The notes under the pieces are model-generated. The model worked only from the letters and a program-made list of their open reading frames with translations, was not told the DNA's origin and ran no database searches. The translations under genes were made by a program, and so were the position numbers. A stretch of 64,000 bases of DNA. Origin: an uncultured Desulfovibrio sp. GTDB taxonomy: Bacteria; Desulfobacterota; Desulfovibrionia; Desulfovibrionales; Desulfovibrionaceae. Positions 26,992-36,621 of the stretch are shown here, one piece after another. The stretch covers positions 1-64,000 of the forward strand of contig CAJXRQ010000009.1 of NCBI GenBank assembly GCA_913060505.1, read 5' to 3'. Positions within the stretch are counted from its first letter, which is position 1; every line of letters starts with the position of its first letter.

Positions 26992-27022
26992 GCGTCTTCG
27001 TCCCCGTACGGAGACGCTTTTT
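26992..27022 (+). terminator. Terminator of the 26477-26962 gene
   Basis: GCGTCTTCG / CGGAGACGC pairs with one mismatch around an 8-nt loop and is followed by TTTTT. Confidence 0.8.
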
Positions 27023-27042
27023 CTTGCACCGAGATCCGAAGA

Positions 27043-27306
27043 TTACTTGTTTTCCCCCGAATGCGGAGGGGCCACACCGGAAGATCCGGGGTGCAGGCCT
27101 TGTCCGTGAACGTCGAGAATCCTGCCGTCCTTGCCGCGGATGATAAGCATCGGGCGTTTTTTCTGGGCGTCCGCTTCCACAGGAGATGAATGATCCTCCC
27201 CATTATCGGGCAGGAGTGGAGGCCGCCCTTCCAGTGCAGCAGCATACGATGCGGACAGAGCCATAAGGCCCGCCGTACAAATACATGCGAAGATCAGTCG
27301 TCTCAT
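27043..27306 (-). CDS. Small secreted protein of unknown function
   Basis: 87 residues from the ATG at 27306 (GGGA upstream); upstream in-frame starts add residues without a signal sequence. A signal peptide runs to about SYAAALEG. The mature part is polar, with KKRPMLIIRGKDGRILDVHG and a Gly/Ser/Pro-rich end. No family recognised. Confidence 0.6.
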   Translation of the reverse strand: MRRLIFACICTAGLMALSASYAAALEGRPPLLPDNGEDHSSPVEADAQKKRPMLIIRGKDGRILDVHGQGLHPGSSGVAPPHSGENK

Positions 27307-27626
27307 GCCGTTTCGTCCCTTTCCTATTCCGGCAGTATATAGCAACGAACATGCCGAACGACAACACCTTGTAATCAAACACCTTTCCATCAGAACAATC
27401 ATGGGCGCGGCTCAGATGTGTACCAGCCGTGCGCACCAAGCGCAGCTTTCGGCATCGGAACCTTGCCAAGCGCCCGCCCCCACTGTCAATGCGCCGCCGC
27501 AAAAACGACACAAAAAAAACTGTTTTCATTTTTTGAAAAACCCTATATTACCGCCTTCCGATTTACATCGGGCACGCCCACCCTCCCCGGCGCAGGGCGC
27601 AAGATCAGTACACCAAGGGGGGCCGC
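27307..27626. promoter_or_regulatory. 320-bp divergent region upstream of potA
   Basis: No gene is supported here. A possible -10 (TATATT at 27544-27549) with a poor -35 lies about 80 bp before potA. The potA ribosome-binding site is AAGGGGGG directly before its ATG. No operator-like palindrome was found. Confidence 0.35.
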
Positions 27627-28733
27627 ATGACTGGAAACAATCCGATCATCCGGTTGGAAAACCTCGGCATGAGGTTCGACAATATCATGGTGCTCGAGGA
27701 ATTGAACCTCGATATCCACAACGGCGAATTCATAACTCTTCTCGGGCCAAGCGGCTGCGGCAAGACGACTTTGTTGCGGCTTATTGCCGGCTTTGAAAGC
27801 CCTACCTCCGGAACCGTCAGCATCGACGGCCGGATCATGAACGACGTGCCGCCCAACCAGCGCCGCGTCAACACGGTCTTTCAAAGCTATGCCCTTTTCC
27901 CGCACATGTCGGTATCGAACAACCTTGCGTTCGGCCTGCGCATGGCAGGCATAGCCAAAAGGGAGCGGGACCAGCGTGTACGCGAGGCGCTGGCGATGGT
28001 GGATCTGCCCGACATGGGAGACCGCATGCCAGCAAACCTTTCCGGCGGACAGCAACAACGTGTCGCCATAGCCCGTGCCGTCATCAACAATCCCAAGGCC
28101 TTGTTGCTGGACGAACCGCTTTCCGCTCTGGACGCCAAACTTCGAAAACGCATGCAGGTCCAGCTCAAGCACCTGTGCCGCAAACTGGGCATAACCTTTG
28201 TTTTCGTCACCCATGATCAACAGGAAGCATTCGCCATGTCAGACCGGGTGGTGGTGCTCGACAATGGACGTATCGAGCAAGTGGGCACGCCCGAAGAAAT
28301 CTACGAAGAGCCGGTCAACCTGAAGGTTGCCCGCTTTGTCGGAGAAACCTGCATACTGGACGGTAGCGCTCACCACTGGAGTGACGGAATTCTGCATGCA
28401 ATTGTGGAAGGCCAGCCCTGCCAGTTGAAGACACGACGCAGCTTCGGTTCGCATGAGAGCATCCGCGTGGTATTGCGCCCCGAAGATATGGTGATCGTTC
28501 CTGAAGACGACATTGCGTCTACTCACCAGCCAAGACTGCCCGGCACTGTCAATGAAACAGTTTACAAGGGCAGTACATGGGATATGGTTGTCGATCTGGA
28601 CTGCGGCAAACAAATCCTGATCACAGAATTCTTCAACGAGGATGAAGACCGCATCTGCCATAAAACCGGCGACCGGGTCATTGTCAGCTGGTTTGAAGGA
28701 TGGGAAGTGGTACTGCCCCATGAACATGCATAA
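27627..28733 (+). CDS. potA: Spermidine/putrescine ABC transporter ATP-binding protein
   Basis: 368 residues. ATPase with Walker A GPSGCGKTT (about 40-48), Q-loop in VFQSYALFPHM, signature LSGGQQQRVA, Walker B LLLDEPLSALD and the switch histidine in FVTHDQQEA. The C-terminal 120 residues form the TOBE-type regulatory domain. It energises the PotB/PotC permease. It is the first gene of a four-gene operon with overlapping ends. Confidence 0.95.
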   Translation: MTGNNPIIRLENLGMRFDNIMVLEELNLDIHNGEFITLLGPSGCGKTTLLRLIAGFESPTSGTVSIDGRIMNDVPPNQRRVNTVFQSYALFPHMSVSNNLAFGLRMAGIAKRERDQRVREALAMVDLPDMGDRMPANLSGGQQQRVAIARAVINNPKALLLDEPLSALDAKLRKRMQVQLKHLCRKLGITFVFVTHDQQEAFAMSDRVVVLDNGRIEQVGTPEEIYEEPVNLKVARFVGETCILDGSAHHWSDGILHAIVEGQPCQLKTRRSFGSHESIRVVLRPEDMVIVPEDDIASTHQPRLPGTVNETVYKGSTWDMVVDLDCGKQILITEFFNEDEDRICHKTGDRVIVSWFEGWEVVLPHEHA

Positions 28734-29580
28734 CCGTTTCCGATTCCTTTCCATCAGCGGGGCCATACTTTGGCTGTCCGTGTTTGGGCTGTTCCCCGGA
28801 TTATTGATGATGGGCACCAGCTTTCTGGCCCGGCATGAAGCTCATCTCGTCGATTTCCGGTTTTCACTGGAAGGTTACCGGACAATTATCGACCCGGCTT
28901 TTCTAAAAATCCTGTGGAACTCCCTGTATCTGGCCGCAGGCACGACCCTTCTTTGCCTGCTAGCCGCATATCCGTTCGCCTACACGCTGGCACGAATGGA
29001 GACACGCTGGAAAAAGGTGCTGCTCATGCTGGTCATGATCCCGTTCTGGACCAACTCGCTCGTGCGCACGTACGCTTTGGTATTCATGCTCAAGACCAGG
29101 GGGATCGTCTCGACCATTCTTGTCTGGCTGGGTATCACGGCCAAGCCCGTTTCCTTCATGTATACTGAAGCGGCTGTTTTCATCGGCCTGACCTATACTC
29201 TGTTGCCATTCATGATCCTGCCCCTGTACTCGGCAGTGGAAAAAATAGACGGCAAAATGATCGAGGCGGCCCGGGATCTGGGGGCCGGATCGTGGCGTAC
29301 GTTTTTCCATGTGACACTGCCCCTGACCATGCCGGGCATCGTGGCTGGTTGCATGATGGTATTCCTCCCGGCGCTGGGGATGTTCTTTGTTCCGGACATG
29401 CTCGGAGGCGGTAAGCACCTGCTCGTGGGCAATTTCATCAAAAACCAGTTTCTTGTGGCCCGCGACTGGCCCACGGGTGCTGCGGCCGGAGTCGTGCTCA
29501 CCCTGCTCATGCTTGCGCTGATCTATGTGCATGGGGTGAGCAAGGGCAGGCTCAACAAAGCAGGGAAGAAAAAGTCATGA
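28720..29580 (+). CDS. potB: Spermidine/putrescine ABC transporter permease
   Basis: 286 residues from the ATG at 28720, overlapping potA by 14 bp; an ATG at 28726 is an alternative. About six membrane spans. The ABC-permease EAA loop reads EAARDLGAGSWRTFFHVTLP. Its order, directly before potC and potD, fixes the subunit assignment. Confidence 0.94.
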   Translation: MNMHNRFRFLSISGAILWLSVFGLFPGLLMMGTSFLARHEAHLVDFRFSLEGYRTIIDPAFLKILWNSLYLAAGTTLLCLLAAYPFAYTLARMETRWKKVLLMLVMIPFWTNSLVRTYALVFMLKTRGIVSTILVWLGITAKPVSFMYTEAAVFIGLTYTLLPFMILPLYSAVEKIDGKMIEAARDLGAGSWRTFFHVTLPLTMPGIVAGCMMVFLPALGMFFVPDMLGGGKHLLVGNFIKNQFLVARDWPTGAAAGVVLTLLMLALIYVHGVSKGRLNKAGKKKS

Positions 29581-30344
29581 GCCAGATACGCAACACATGG
29601 CGATTACTGCCTGTTTACATTTTTCTCTACACGCCGATGGCCGCGTTGGTGGCTTTCAGCTTCAACAATTCAAAATTTTCCACGGCCTGGAAAGGATTCA
29701 CCTGGCAATGGTATGCCCGGCTTGCTTCCAACACCCAACTCATGGACGCAGCCATCAATTCCCTGACCATCGCCATCCTGTCCGCAACCATAGCCACGGT
29801 TCTCGGCGTGCTGTTGGCCGTAGCCCTGTTCCGCTACCGTTTTTGCGGCCGCCGTGCGGTGCAGGCCGGATTGTTCGTGGTCATGATGAGCCCGGACATC
29901 GTGTTGGGAATTTCCCTGTTGCTCCTGTTCGTACTCATGGGTATTCGCCCGGGATTCCTGCCGCTGCTGACCGCCCACACCACGTTCTGCCTCCCTTTTG
30001 TCGTTGCAACAGTGTACTCCCGGCTCAAGGGGTTCGATCCGCATGTGATCGAGGCAGCTGAAGATCTTGGAGCCAGCGAATACCAAGCCTTCAAAAACGT
30101 GATCCTGCCCATGATCATGCCAGCAGTGGCTGCGGGATGGCTCTTGTCCTTCACCCTTTCCATGGACGATGTGATCATCAGCTTTTTCATGACCGGACCA
30201 GACTATGAAGTCCTGCCCCTGCAAATATATTCAATGGTAAAGATGGGCGTGAAGCCGGATGTCAACGCACTGAGTACTATAATGATCGGCGTCACCGTCT
30301 GTCTTGTTTTCGTATCCCAACTTCTCATGAGGAAAACGAAGTGA
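29577..30344 (+). CDS. potC: Spermidine/putrescine ABC transporter permease
   Basis: 255 residues, overlapping potB by 4 bp (ATGA). About six spans. The EAA loop reads EAAEDLGASEYQAFKNVILP, and LSFTLSMDDVIISFFMTGP is a typical PotC segment. It pairs with PotB to form the membrane channel. Confidence 0.94.
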   Translation: MSQIRNTWRLLPVYIFLYTPMAALVAFSFNNSKFSTAWKGFTWQWYARLASNTQLMDAAINSLTIAILSATIATVLGVLLAVALFRYRFCGRRAVQAGLFVVMMSPDIVLGISLLLLFVLMGIRPGFLPLLTAHTTFCLPFVVATVYSRLKGFDPHVIEAAEDLGASEYQAFKNVILPMIMPAVAAGWLLSFTLSMDDVIISFFMTGPDYEVLPLQIYSMVKMGVKPDVNALSTIMIGVTVCLVFVSQLLMRKTK

Positions 30345-31384
30345 AAAAAGTAATTACTCTGGCAATCGCCTTGCTGCTGGCCCTGGCCACGGCCGGGCTT
30401 GTTCGAGCCGAATCCTCCCGCACTGTATACGTATACAACTGGACGGAATACATCCCGGAAGGCGTTATCGACCAGTTCACCAAGGAAACCGGCATCAAGG
30501 TGGTTTACGCCACCTACGAAAGCAATGAGGCCATGTATGCCAAGCTCAAGGTGATGAATTCCAGGGGATTCGACGTCATCTTCCCCTCCAGCTACTTTGT
30601 GAACAAGATGGGCAAAGAAGGCATGCTTTTGCCCATAGACAAATCAAAACTTAATAATTTCAAGAATATGGATTCAAGGCATTTGAATCACAGCTTTGAC
30701 CCCGGCAACAAATATTCCGTGCCGTACACTTGGGGTGGAACCGGCATTCTGGCCAACCCGGAACGGGTCGGTCCCATGCCGGAAAAATGGTCGGACCTCT
30801 GGGATTCCCGGTTCAAGGGAACCCTTCTTTTGCAGGACGACCTGCGCGAAGTGTTCGGAATGGCGCTCAAAAAAAGAGGTTATTCCCTGAACGACACAAA
30901 CCCGGACCATATCCGGGAAGCATACGAAGACCTTGTCGCGCTCATGCCTTCCGTGCGCACATTCAACTCTGACAGTCCCAAAATTCCGTTTCTGAACGAG
31001 GAAGTGGCTGCAGGCATGATCTGGAACGGTGAAGCACACGTTGCCATGGGCGAACTGGACACGCTTCAGTTCGTCTGGCCGGAAGAAGGCGCCATCTTCT
31101 GGATGGACTGCATGTGTATCCCTGCCGGAGCCAGAAATGTGGACGAGGCATACGCGTTCATCAACTTCCTGTTGCGGCCAGAAGTCGCGGCCACCATGGT
31201 CAGGGAATGGGGTTATGCCACTCCGAACATGGCTGCAATCCCGCTACTGGATGAAGCCACTCGCAACGATCCCGCGATATTCCCGCCCATTTCGGTTATG
31301 GAAAAATCGGAATTCCAAAACGACATTGGCGAAGCCATCACCCTATACGAAAAATACTGGAATAAACTCAAAGCCAACCAGTAA
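30341..31384 (+). CDS. potD: Spermidine/putrescine-binding periplasmic protein
   Basis: 347 residues starting with GTG that overlaps the potC stop (GTGA). Signal peptide to about LVRAESS. The mature protein begins VYVYNWTEYIPEGVIDQF, the polyamine-binding protein signature, with FDVIFPSSYFVNKM and VPYTWGGTGI further on. It delivers polyamine to PotBC. A strong terminator follows, closing the operon. Confidence 0.95.
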   Translation: MKKVITLAIALLLALATAGLVRAESSRTVYVYNWTEYIPEGVIDQFTKETGIKVVYATYESNEAMYAKLKVMNSRGFDVIFPSSYFVNKMGKEGMLLPIDKSKLNNFKNMDSRHLNHSFDPGNKYSVPYTWGGTGILANPERVGPMPEKWSDLWDSRFKGTLLLQDDLREVFGMALKKRGYSLNDTNPDHIREAYEDLVALMPSVRTFNSDSPKIPFLNEEVAAGMIWNGEAHVAMGELDTLQFVWPEEGAIFWMDCMCIPAGARNVDEAYAFINFLLRPEVAATMVREWGYATPNMAAIPLLDEATRNDPAIFPPISVMEKSEFQNDIGEAITLYEKYWNKLKANQ

Positions 31385-31392
31385 AAAAAGAA

Positions 31393-31424
31393 AAGCCCTC
31401 CGACATAACTCCGGGGGGCTTTTT
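31393..31424 (+). terminator. Terminator of the potABCD operon
   Basis: AAGCCCTCCG and CGGGGGGCTT pair with one wobble around a 9-nt loop, followed by TTTTT, 9 bp after the potD stop. Confidence 0.85.
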
Positions 31425-31447
31425 CAATGCTTGCAGGTGACATTCTC

Positions 31448-32140
31448 CTACCGCCGCCCCACCCAAAAAAATACAATGAGGCCGACCAAAAGCAACCAGG
31501 GCCACACACCGCCGGGAAGCTTGAACGGTAATTCGGGAATATCAAACGGCAATAACGAGCCTGAATTTTTTCCCCTGTCAAAGCGCATGGCGCGGATATG
31601 CTGACGCACTCGGCTCATGAACGGGTTATTCGGTCCCAGTGCGACCACATGCACCTCGCTCTGTCCGGTGAAAAAAAGAAATCTATCCATTTCAAACTGT
31701 CCCGCTTCAGTATGCAGGGAAAACATTTTCCGGGCTTCGTCATAGCGGGAAGAGGTGTGACGGGCACGCCCCTGAGGTGTATTTTCCCGCAAAAACGCTT
31801 CGTGGGACTTGCGCACGGCATCACACCGGGCCTGCATGGCCGCCCTGTTTCCGGCTTTGCGGGAAGAAATGAACACCATCACAACCGTGCTTTTCTCGAC
31901 ATGGGGCTGCCGGTAGACAGCCACGCAATCAAGCCCGTCCGCCAAGCCGGCCAGTGCACCAAGGTTACCGGCCATTTCAAGAGGCATCGCCTCCCATGCT
32001 CCCGGTAACGAAAGCGAGTAGGCAACATCCTCGTTATGAAATGTTGAATCCGCTAAAGCAGGCTTTGCACAACACGCCACGAACATGGCGACCACAAAGA
32101 CAAAAAATATCCGTGGACCGTTTCCATACATTGAGCACAT
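31448..32140 (-). CDS. Secreted protein with C-terminal membrane anchor, layout as at 35162-35941
   Basis: 230 residues. A signal peptide ends near KPALADST. The mature domain opens with YSLSLPGAWEAMPLEM, a PsbP/Mog1-like start (LPxxW), and later has MFSLHTEAGQFEMDRFLFFT. One span lies near the C-terminus (WPWLLLVGLIVFFWVG) followed by two arginines. The function is unknown. It points away from the kinase/regulator pair at 32261-35157, at whose other end lies a protein of the same design. Confidence 0.7.
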   Translation of the reverse strand: MCSMYGNGPRIFFVFVVAMFVACCAKPALADSTFHNEDVAYSLSLPGAWEAMPLEMAGNLGALAGLADGLDCVAVYRQPHVEKSTVVMVFISSRKAGNRAAMQARCDAVRKSHEAFLRENTPQGRARHTSSRYDEARKMFSLHTEAGQFEMDRFLFFTGQSEVHVVALGPNNPFMSRVRQHIRAMRFDRGKNSGSLLPFDIPELPFKLPGGVWPWLLLVGLIVFFWVGRR

Positions 32141-32260
32141 GCCGCTTGGTAACGTTTTATCCCTTCTTCAGGCAAGCACCCCTGTATTCATACCCCTTTT
32201 TTTTATGCATGATTTCATCTATCTTTTCACCAAAATGGAGCAAGCACTCCGGGGGTAACC

Positions 32261-33751
32261 GTGTTGAAAAGCCAAGATCGACAACGTCCCAGCCTGCGCA
32301 GCAAACTCGGTTTGCTGCTGGTCTGCCTGATCGTGACCACCACTGTGGGCGCGGGGCTGACCCTGCGATACGTATATACTACCCAGTCCCTGTTTGAGCG
32401 CATGCAGGACAGGGATATCGCCGGTCTCATAGCAGCACAGGGGCTTGAAGAAGAACTGGTGGCCCAAAAAGGCTTTGTGACATACTACTTCCTGAACAAT
32501 GATCCGGAGTGGCTTTCCGATCTGGAAAAGCACCACGAGGCGTTTGAAGGCTGGCTGCACAAAGCCCGGCAGTTCGAACATCTTGAGCAAGGCCGCGCCA
32601 CCCTCAATGAAATCGAATCCAATTATCTGCGCTTCACGCATGAACGCAGCACGGTCATTGAACTCTATCAGCAGGGAGACCGGGGCAAAGGGGCAAAACG
32701 CCATTGGAAAGTGCGCGACCAATTCAACACGCTCTACGCCCTGTGCGAAAAATACAAACAGCAGCATGAGCAAAGCATAGCTACCGAAGGAAAGCGCTAT
32801 CGCCACGAGGCACGAATCCTGACCATTCTGTCGCTCATGGCCATGCCGCTGACCATCGCACTGGCACTGTGGCTGGGCTACATCCTGTTCCGCCGAATCC
32901 TTGACCCGCTCCGGCGCCTTGCCCACGGGGAAGGCGCCGCCCCGAACCTGAGCGGCGAGGTTGGAGAACTTCAGGAACGCCTGTCCACGCTGATAGATGA
33001 TGTGGACGAGGCACACGTCATGTTGCAGGAGAGCCGCCAGCAAGTGGCCCAGGCCGAAAAGATGGCGCTGGTCGGAAAACTCGCGGCCGGTGTTGCCCAT
33101 TCGATCCGCAACCCGCTCACGTCAGTCAAAATGCGCCTGTTTTCGCTGGAACGCAGCCTAACTCTTTCCCCGGTACAGCAGGAAGATTTCGAAGTCATTT
33201 CGGAAGAGATCAGGCATCTGGATACCATTATCCGCAACTTCCTGGAATTTTCACGCCCACCAAAACTCAGAATGCAACGGGTATCTCCGTCCGAGGTGGT
33301 GGACATGACCCTGCAACTGCTCCGGCACCGTCTGGATTCCTGCGGCGTGGAAGTCCGGCGAGATACGGATACGTCGCTGCCCGAGGTGGACGCGGACCCC
33401 GAACAGCTCAAGGAGGTGCTGGTCAACCTCATCGTCAATGCCTGCGACGCCATGCCGGACGGTGGATTGATCACCATCAGGGAAACCATGGGAGACCTGG
33501 GAGGCCGTGAACACATGGCCGTCATCACGGTTGCGGACAACGGGCCGGGCATTCCCCCCTCGGTGCGTGACGACATATTCAAACCCTTCTTCTCCACCAA
33601 GGAGGAAGGAACAGGACTGGGGCTGTCCATCGCCAACCGCATCATGTCCGAGCACGGCGGCTGGATTCACCTCAAATCCTCAGGACAAGGCGGCACCACA
33701 TTCCTGCTGGCCCTGCCCCACAAGGAGAGCGCACGATGGCACAGATCCTGA
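32261..33751 (+). CDS. NtrB-type sensor histidine kinase
   Basis: 496 residues, GTG start after GGGGG. Spans at about 16-36 and 187-209 enclose a helical periplasmic sensor (four-helix-bundle type, about 40-185). The dimerisation domain has His280 in LAAGVAHSIRNPLTSVK, the ATPase box is FSTKEEGTGLGLSIA and the N-box is NLIVNACDA. The class matches NtrB/ZraS-like kinases. Its stop overlaps the sigma-54 regulator by 16 bp, its certain partner. The ligand is unknown. Confidence 0.93.
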   Translation: MLKSQDRQRPSLRSKLGLLLVCLIVTTTVGAGLTLRYVYTTQSLFERMQDRDIAGLIAAQGLEEELVAQKGFVTYYFLNNDPEWLSDLEKHHEAFEGWLHKARQFEHLEQGRATLNEIESNYLRFTHERSTVIELYQQGDRGKGAKRHWKVRDQFNTLYALCEKYKQQHEQSIATEGKRYRHEARILTILSLMAMPLTIALALWLGYILFRRILDPLRRLAHGEGAAPNLSGEVGELQERLSTLIDDVDEAHVMLQESRQQVAQAEKMALVGKLAAGVAHSIRNPLTSVKMRLFSLERSLTLSPVQQEDFEVISEEIRHLDTIIRNFLEFSRPPKLRMQRVSPSEVVDMTLQLLRHRLDSCGVEVRRDTDTSLPEVDADPEQLKEVLVNLIVNACDAMPDGGLITIRETMGDLGGREHMAVITVADNGPGIPPSVRDDIFKPFFSTKEEGTGLGLSIANRIMSEHGGWIHLKSSGQGGTTFLLALPHKESARWHRS

Positions 33752-35157
33752 TCGTTGACGATGACGCCCAGCTCCGCAAAAGCTTTGTAAAAATGCTGGC
33801 GCAGGAGGGCCATGAAATCCGCACGGCCAATTCCGGGGAATCCGGCATCACCGCAGTGCGGGAGTCTGCGCCGGACCTTCTGGTCATGGACGTGCGCATG
33901 CCCGGTATGACCGGGTTGGAAGCCTTTGAACAAATTCGCAAGATCGATCAGCGGATGCCCGTGATCATCATGACCGCATACAGCACCACGGAAACCGCCA
34001 TCGAGGCCACCAAGATGGGGGCGTTCGACTATATCCTCAAACCCTTTGAGCCAGCCGAAGTGCTGACTCTCATTGAACAGGCGCTGGAGGCCGGACGGCT
34101 GGCCCGCGAACATGTGGAAATGGGACCGGAACCGGAAGCGGCACCGGCCGGAGCTTTGGTCGGCAACAGCCGGGCCATGAACGAAATATACAAGGCCATC
34201 GGCAAGGCTGCGCCCACGGATGCACTGGTGCTTATCCGTGGCGAATCCGGCACCGGCAAAGAGCTGGTGGCGAGGGCCGTGTATCAGCACAGTCTCCGTG
34301 CAGACAAACCGTTTACGGTCATCAACTGCGTGGCCATTCCCGACACGCTGCTGGAGTCCGAGCTGTTCGGGTACGAACGGGGTGCGTTCACCGGTGCCAA
34401 CTCTCGGCGCGTGGGAAAAATCGAGCAGGCGGACGGTGGCACGGTTTTTCTGGATGAGATCGGCGACATGCCTTTGAACATTCAGGCCAAGATACTGCGT
34501 CTGTTGCAGGAGAAAAAAATCGAACGACTTGGAGGACGCGACCCTATCCCGCTGGACGTTCGCATTATCGCAGCGACCAACCGTGATCTGGAAGAAGCCG
34601 TAACCAGGGGAAAATTCCGCGAAGACCTTTACTACCGCCTCAAAGTGGTGACCATTACCCTGCCTCCCCTGCGGGAGCGCATTGAAGACGTGCCGCCGCT
34701 GGCAGAGTATTTCCTGAACCGCCTCAGTGTGGAGATGGATCTGCCCAATCCGGGATTGGCTGAAGATGCCCGGAAATACCTGCAATCCTACCCGTGGCCC
34801 GGCAACGTGCGCGAACTCTCCAATACAATGCAAAAGGCGCTTATCTTCAACCGCGGTGTTGCCCTGAACAGGGAACAACTGTCCCAGGCCGTGGATGTGG
34901 AACCGGACAGTCCTGTGGAACGGGATGAAAACGACAAGGCATTTTGCGCGCGCGTTCGCAAGGCCCTTGCGGAAAACGCAGGCAAAAACGCCTTTGAAAT
35001 GCTTATGAACAAGGCTGGCAAACTGATCATCAGCGAGGCACTGGCAATAACCGACGGCAACCGGACCCGGGCTGCCAAACTGCTGGGCATGTCACGGCCG
35101 ACTCTTGCCGCGCGTATCGAAAAATACGGCATCAAAACCAGCACAAAGGTTGAATGA
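33736..35157 (+). CDS. NtrC-family sigma-54 response regulator
   Basis: 473 residues. The receiver (1-120) has acidic residues VDDD and phospho-acceptor Asp52 (VMDVRMPGM). The AAA+ domain has Walker A GESGTGKE, the loop GAFTGA and Walker B VFLDEI, with [10 protein letters not shown] near its end. The C-terminal Fis-type helix-turn-helix contains [20 protein letters not shown]. All residues for sigma-54 activation are intact. It is a candidate activator of the sigma-54 promoters at 36157 and 44291. Confidence 0.95.
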   Translation: MAQILIVDDDAQLRKSFVKMLAQEGHEIRTANSGESGITAVRESAPDLLVMDVRMPGMTGLEAFEQIRKIDQRMPVIIMTAYSTTETAIEATKMGAFDYILKPFEPAEVLTLIEQALEAGRLAREHVEMGPEPEAAPAGALVGNSRAMNEIYKAIGKAAPTDALVLIRGESGTGKELVARAVYQHSLRADKPFTVINCVAIPDTLLESELFGYERGAFTGANSRRVGKIEQADGGTVFLDEIGDMPLNIQAKILRLLQEKKIERLGGRDPIPLDVRIIAATNRDLEEAVTRGKFREDLYYRLKVVTITLPPLRERIEDVPPLAEYFLNRLSVEMDLPNPGLAEDARKYLQSYPWPGNVRELSNTMQKALIFNRGVALNREQLSQAVDVEPDSPVERDENDKAFCARVRKALAENAGKNAFEMLMNKAGKLIISEALAITDGNRTRAAKLLGMSRPTLAARIEKYGIKTSTKVE

Positions 35158-35161
35158 CCGG

Positions 35162-35941
35162 CTATAAAACGTTGTCCTCGCCGTCCCCTGATTCATACAG
35201 TGTAAGTCCTACGCCAACGAAAATCAGCAGGATCATGACATAGATCAGCCAGATGAAATCATTCCGCCTGTGCTCCGGCGTGAGTGCGTCATCGGTTTGG
35301 ACATAGGTATTCCATGCGGCAAGGGAAATGCCGAGTACGGAACTATCCGCAGCCGGCAGTTGCCGCAGGGACTGCTGGTCGAAGAATCCGCGCAAGACCA
35401 GATACCCTGACCCGGTGTAGATATACCATGTACGTATGACCATTCCACCCGGCTCCGCAGTCACCGTAAACATCCAGCGGTGCTTGTCGAATTCCACGTT
35501 GCGCACGTCCTCGGCGCTGCCCGAGGCGTGAAAAACTTTGGAATCCAGCAACCTTTCCACTCTTCCCAACGCCAACCCGTTAAACTGCTCGATCTGAGCC
35601 TTGGGAATGCGTCCGCTTTGCCCTGCTCCCACCATGATAAACGGATATTCAAAATCTTCCCCGCCCATTCTGAATCCATCCAGCACCTTGAGGTCGGAAC
35701 CATTAATGGATCCTGAAAGAACCGAGGCCATGGAATCATTGAGCGCGGCGATTTCCCCCTTACCCAGACGCACCCAGCCGTCCGGCAGAATCATGCGGAA
35801 CCCCAGCATGCGATTTTCCACAAGCTGCTCCGCATGGGCTGCGGACACCCAAAAGATCGAAAACAACAGGGTCGCGCACAGCAACAGCCAGCTCATGCCC
35901 CTTCGCCACTGATCCGTCCGAATGCTCATTTTCTGCTGCAT
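35162..35941 (-). CDS. Secreted protein with C-terminal membrane anchor, layout as at 31448-32140
   Basis: 259 residues from an ATG at 35941 (35929 is also possible). Signal peptide to about SAAHAEQL. The mature domain starts LGFRMILPDGWVRLGKGE and contains VRNVEFDKHRWMFTVTAEP. A C-terminal span (WLIYVMILLIFVGVGLTLY) is followed by an acidic tail. No family name can be given. It converges with the NtrC-like gene, 4 bp apart. It may serve as a membrane-tethered sensor or effector of that two-component system (inference from position). Confidence 0.7.
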   Translation of the reverse strand: MQQKMSIRTDQWRRGMSWLLLCATLLFSIFWVSAAHAEQLVENRMLGFRMILPDGWVRLGKGEIAALNDSMASVLSGSINGSDLKVLDGFRMGGEDFEYPFIMVGAGQSGRIPKAQIEQFNGLALGRVERLLDSKVFHASGSAEDVRNVEFDKHRWMFTVTAEPGGMVIRTWYIYTGSGYLVLRGFFDQQSLRQLPAADSSVLGISLAAWNTYVQTDDALTPEHRRNDFIWLIYVMILLIFVGVGLTLYESGDGEDNVL

Positions 35942-36156
35942 GGCTCCCCCCAGGTTAGAGAGTTCACACCTCATAACAACCATACACTGTCTGGAACAGC
36001 CATGCAAACACACCGATACCGGATGTGACGACTTTTTTTACACCTTGACAAAATAACTGACGGCACCGGCTTATCCCGACCTTTGCAGCTCGCAATGCTT
36101 AAAAATTAAACCCAACAATTCAAAGCAAATACAAAATCAACGCGACAATATCCTCG

Positions 36157-36172
36157 TGGCACACTCCTTGCC
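36157..36172 (+). promoter_or_regulatory. Sigma-54 promoter of the 36202-44202 gene cluster
   Basis: TGGCACACTCCTTGCC matches the -24/-12 consensus in every key position, with GG and GC exactly 10 bases apart. The expected start site is about 20 bases before the first ATG. Two NtrC-type regulators encoded close by (33736 and 45830) are candidate activators. Confidence 0.88.
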
Positions 36173-36201
36173 TAGTATCAGACAAACCATGGAACAAATC
36201 G

Positions 36202-36621
36202 ATGAAAGGACCGCAAGTCACCATACTCGTTGCCGAGCGCAACCCCCACATGCGCGACTTCATTTGTCGGGAGCTGGCAAGACGCAACTTGCTGGTTTCC
36301 GGTGCGAAGAGCAGCGACGAAGTCATGGCCGCTCTGGACAGCCCCCGCCCCCCGGACCTTGTTGTGTTGGCGGTTAACACCATCAACACCGGGTCCGTGG
36401 GGCTTCTGGAGCGTGTGACCGCACAGTTTCCCAAAACTCCTGTGGTGCTGCATGCCTTTCTTGAAGACTTGAATGGAAATCCCGCGTTGGGGCGGGTTCA
36501 GGGCGTAGTGGAAAAAAGCGGCAACCCCGAGGAACTGATCGCCACGGTCATAAAGGTGCTTGAACGCAAATTTCCCCGCCTGATGAACGACACCGGAACG
36601 CAGGAGGCTCCCGATGCCTGA
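36202..36621 (+). CDS. Degenerate receiver-domain protein (pseudo-receiver)
   Basis: 139 residues with a response-regulator fold pattern: VTILVAERNPHMRDF at the start, LVVLAVNT at the third strand and a lysine near residue 104 (VVEKSG). The phosphoacceptor aspartate is replaced by Ala57 and the usual acidic pair after strand 1 by Ala-Glu. It therefore cannot be phosphorylated in the normal way, and may act as a decoy or binding partner for the kinase. The gene is the first after the sigma-54 promoter and overlaps the kinase start by 8 bp. Confidence 0.8.
   Translation: MKGPQVTILVAERNPHMRDFICRELARRNLLVSGAKSSDEVMAALDSPRPPDLVVLAVNTINTGSVGLLERVTAQFPKTPVVLHAFLEDLNGNPALGRVQGVVEKSGNPEELIATVIKVLERKFPRLMNDTGTQEAPDA

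Noticed and set aside
33667-34878. 403-codon minus-strand frame opposite the NtrC-like gene
   Set aside because: Antisense to a certain gene with intact motifs.
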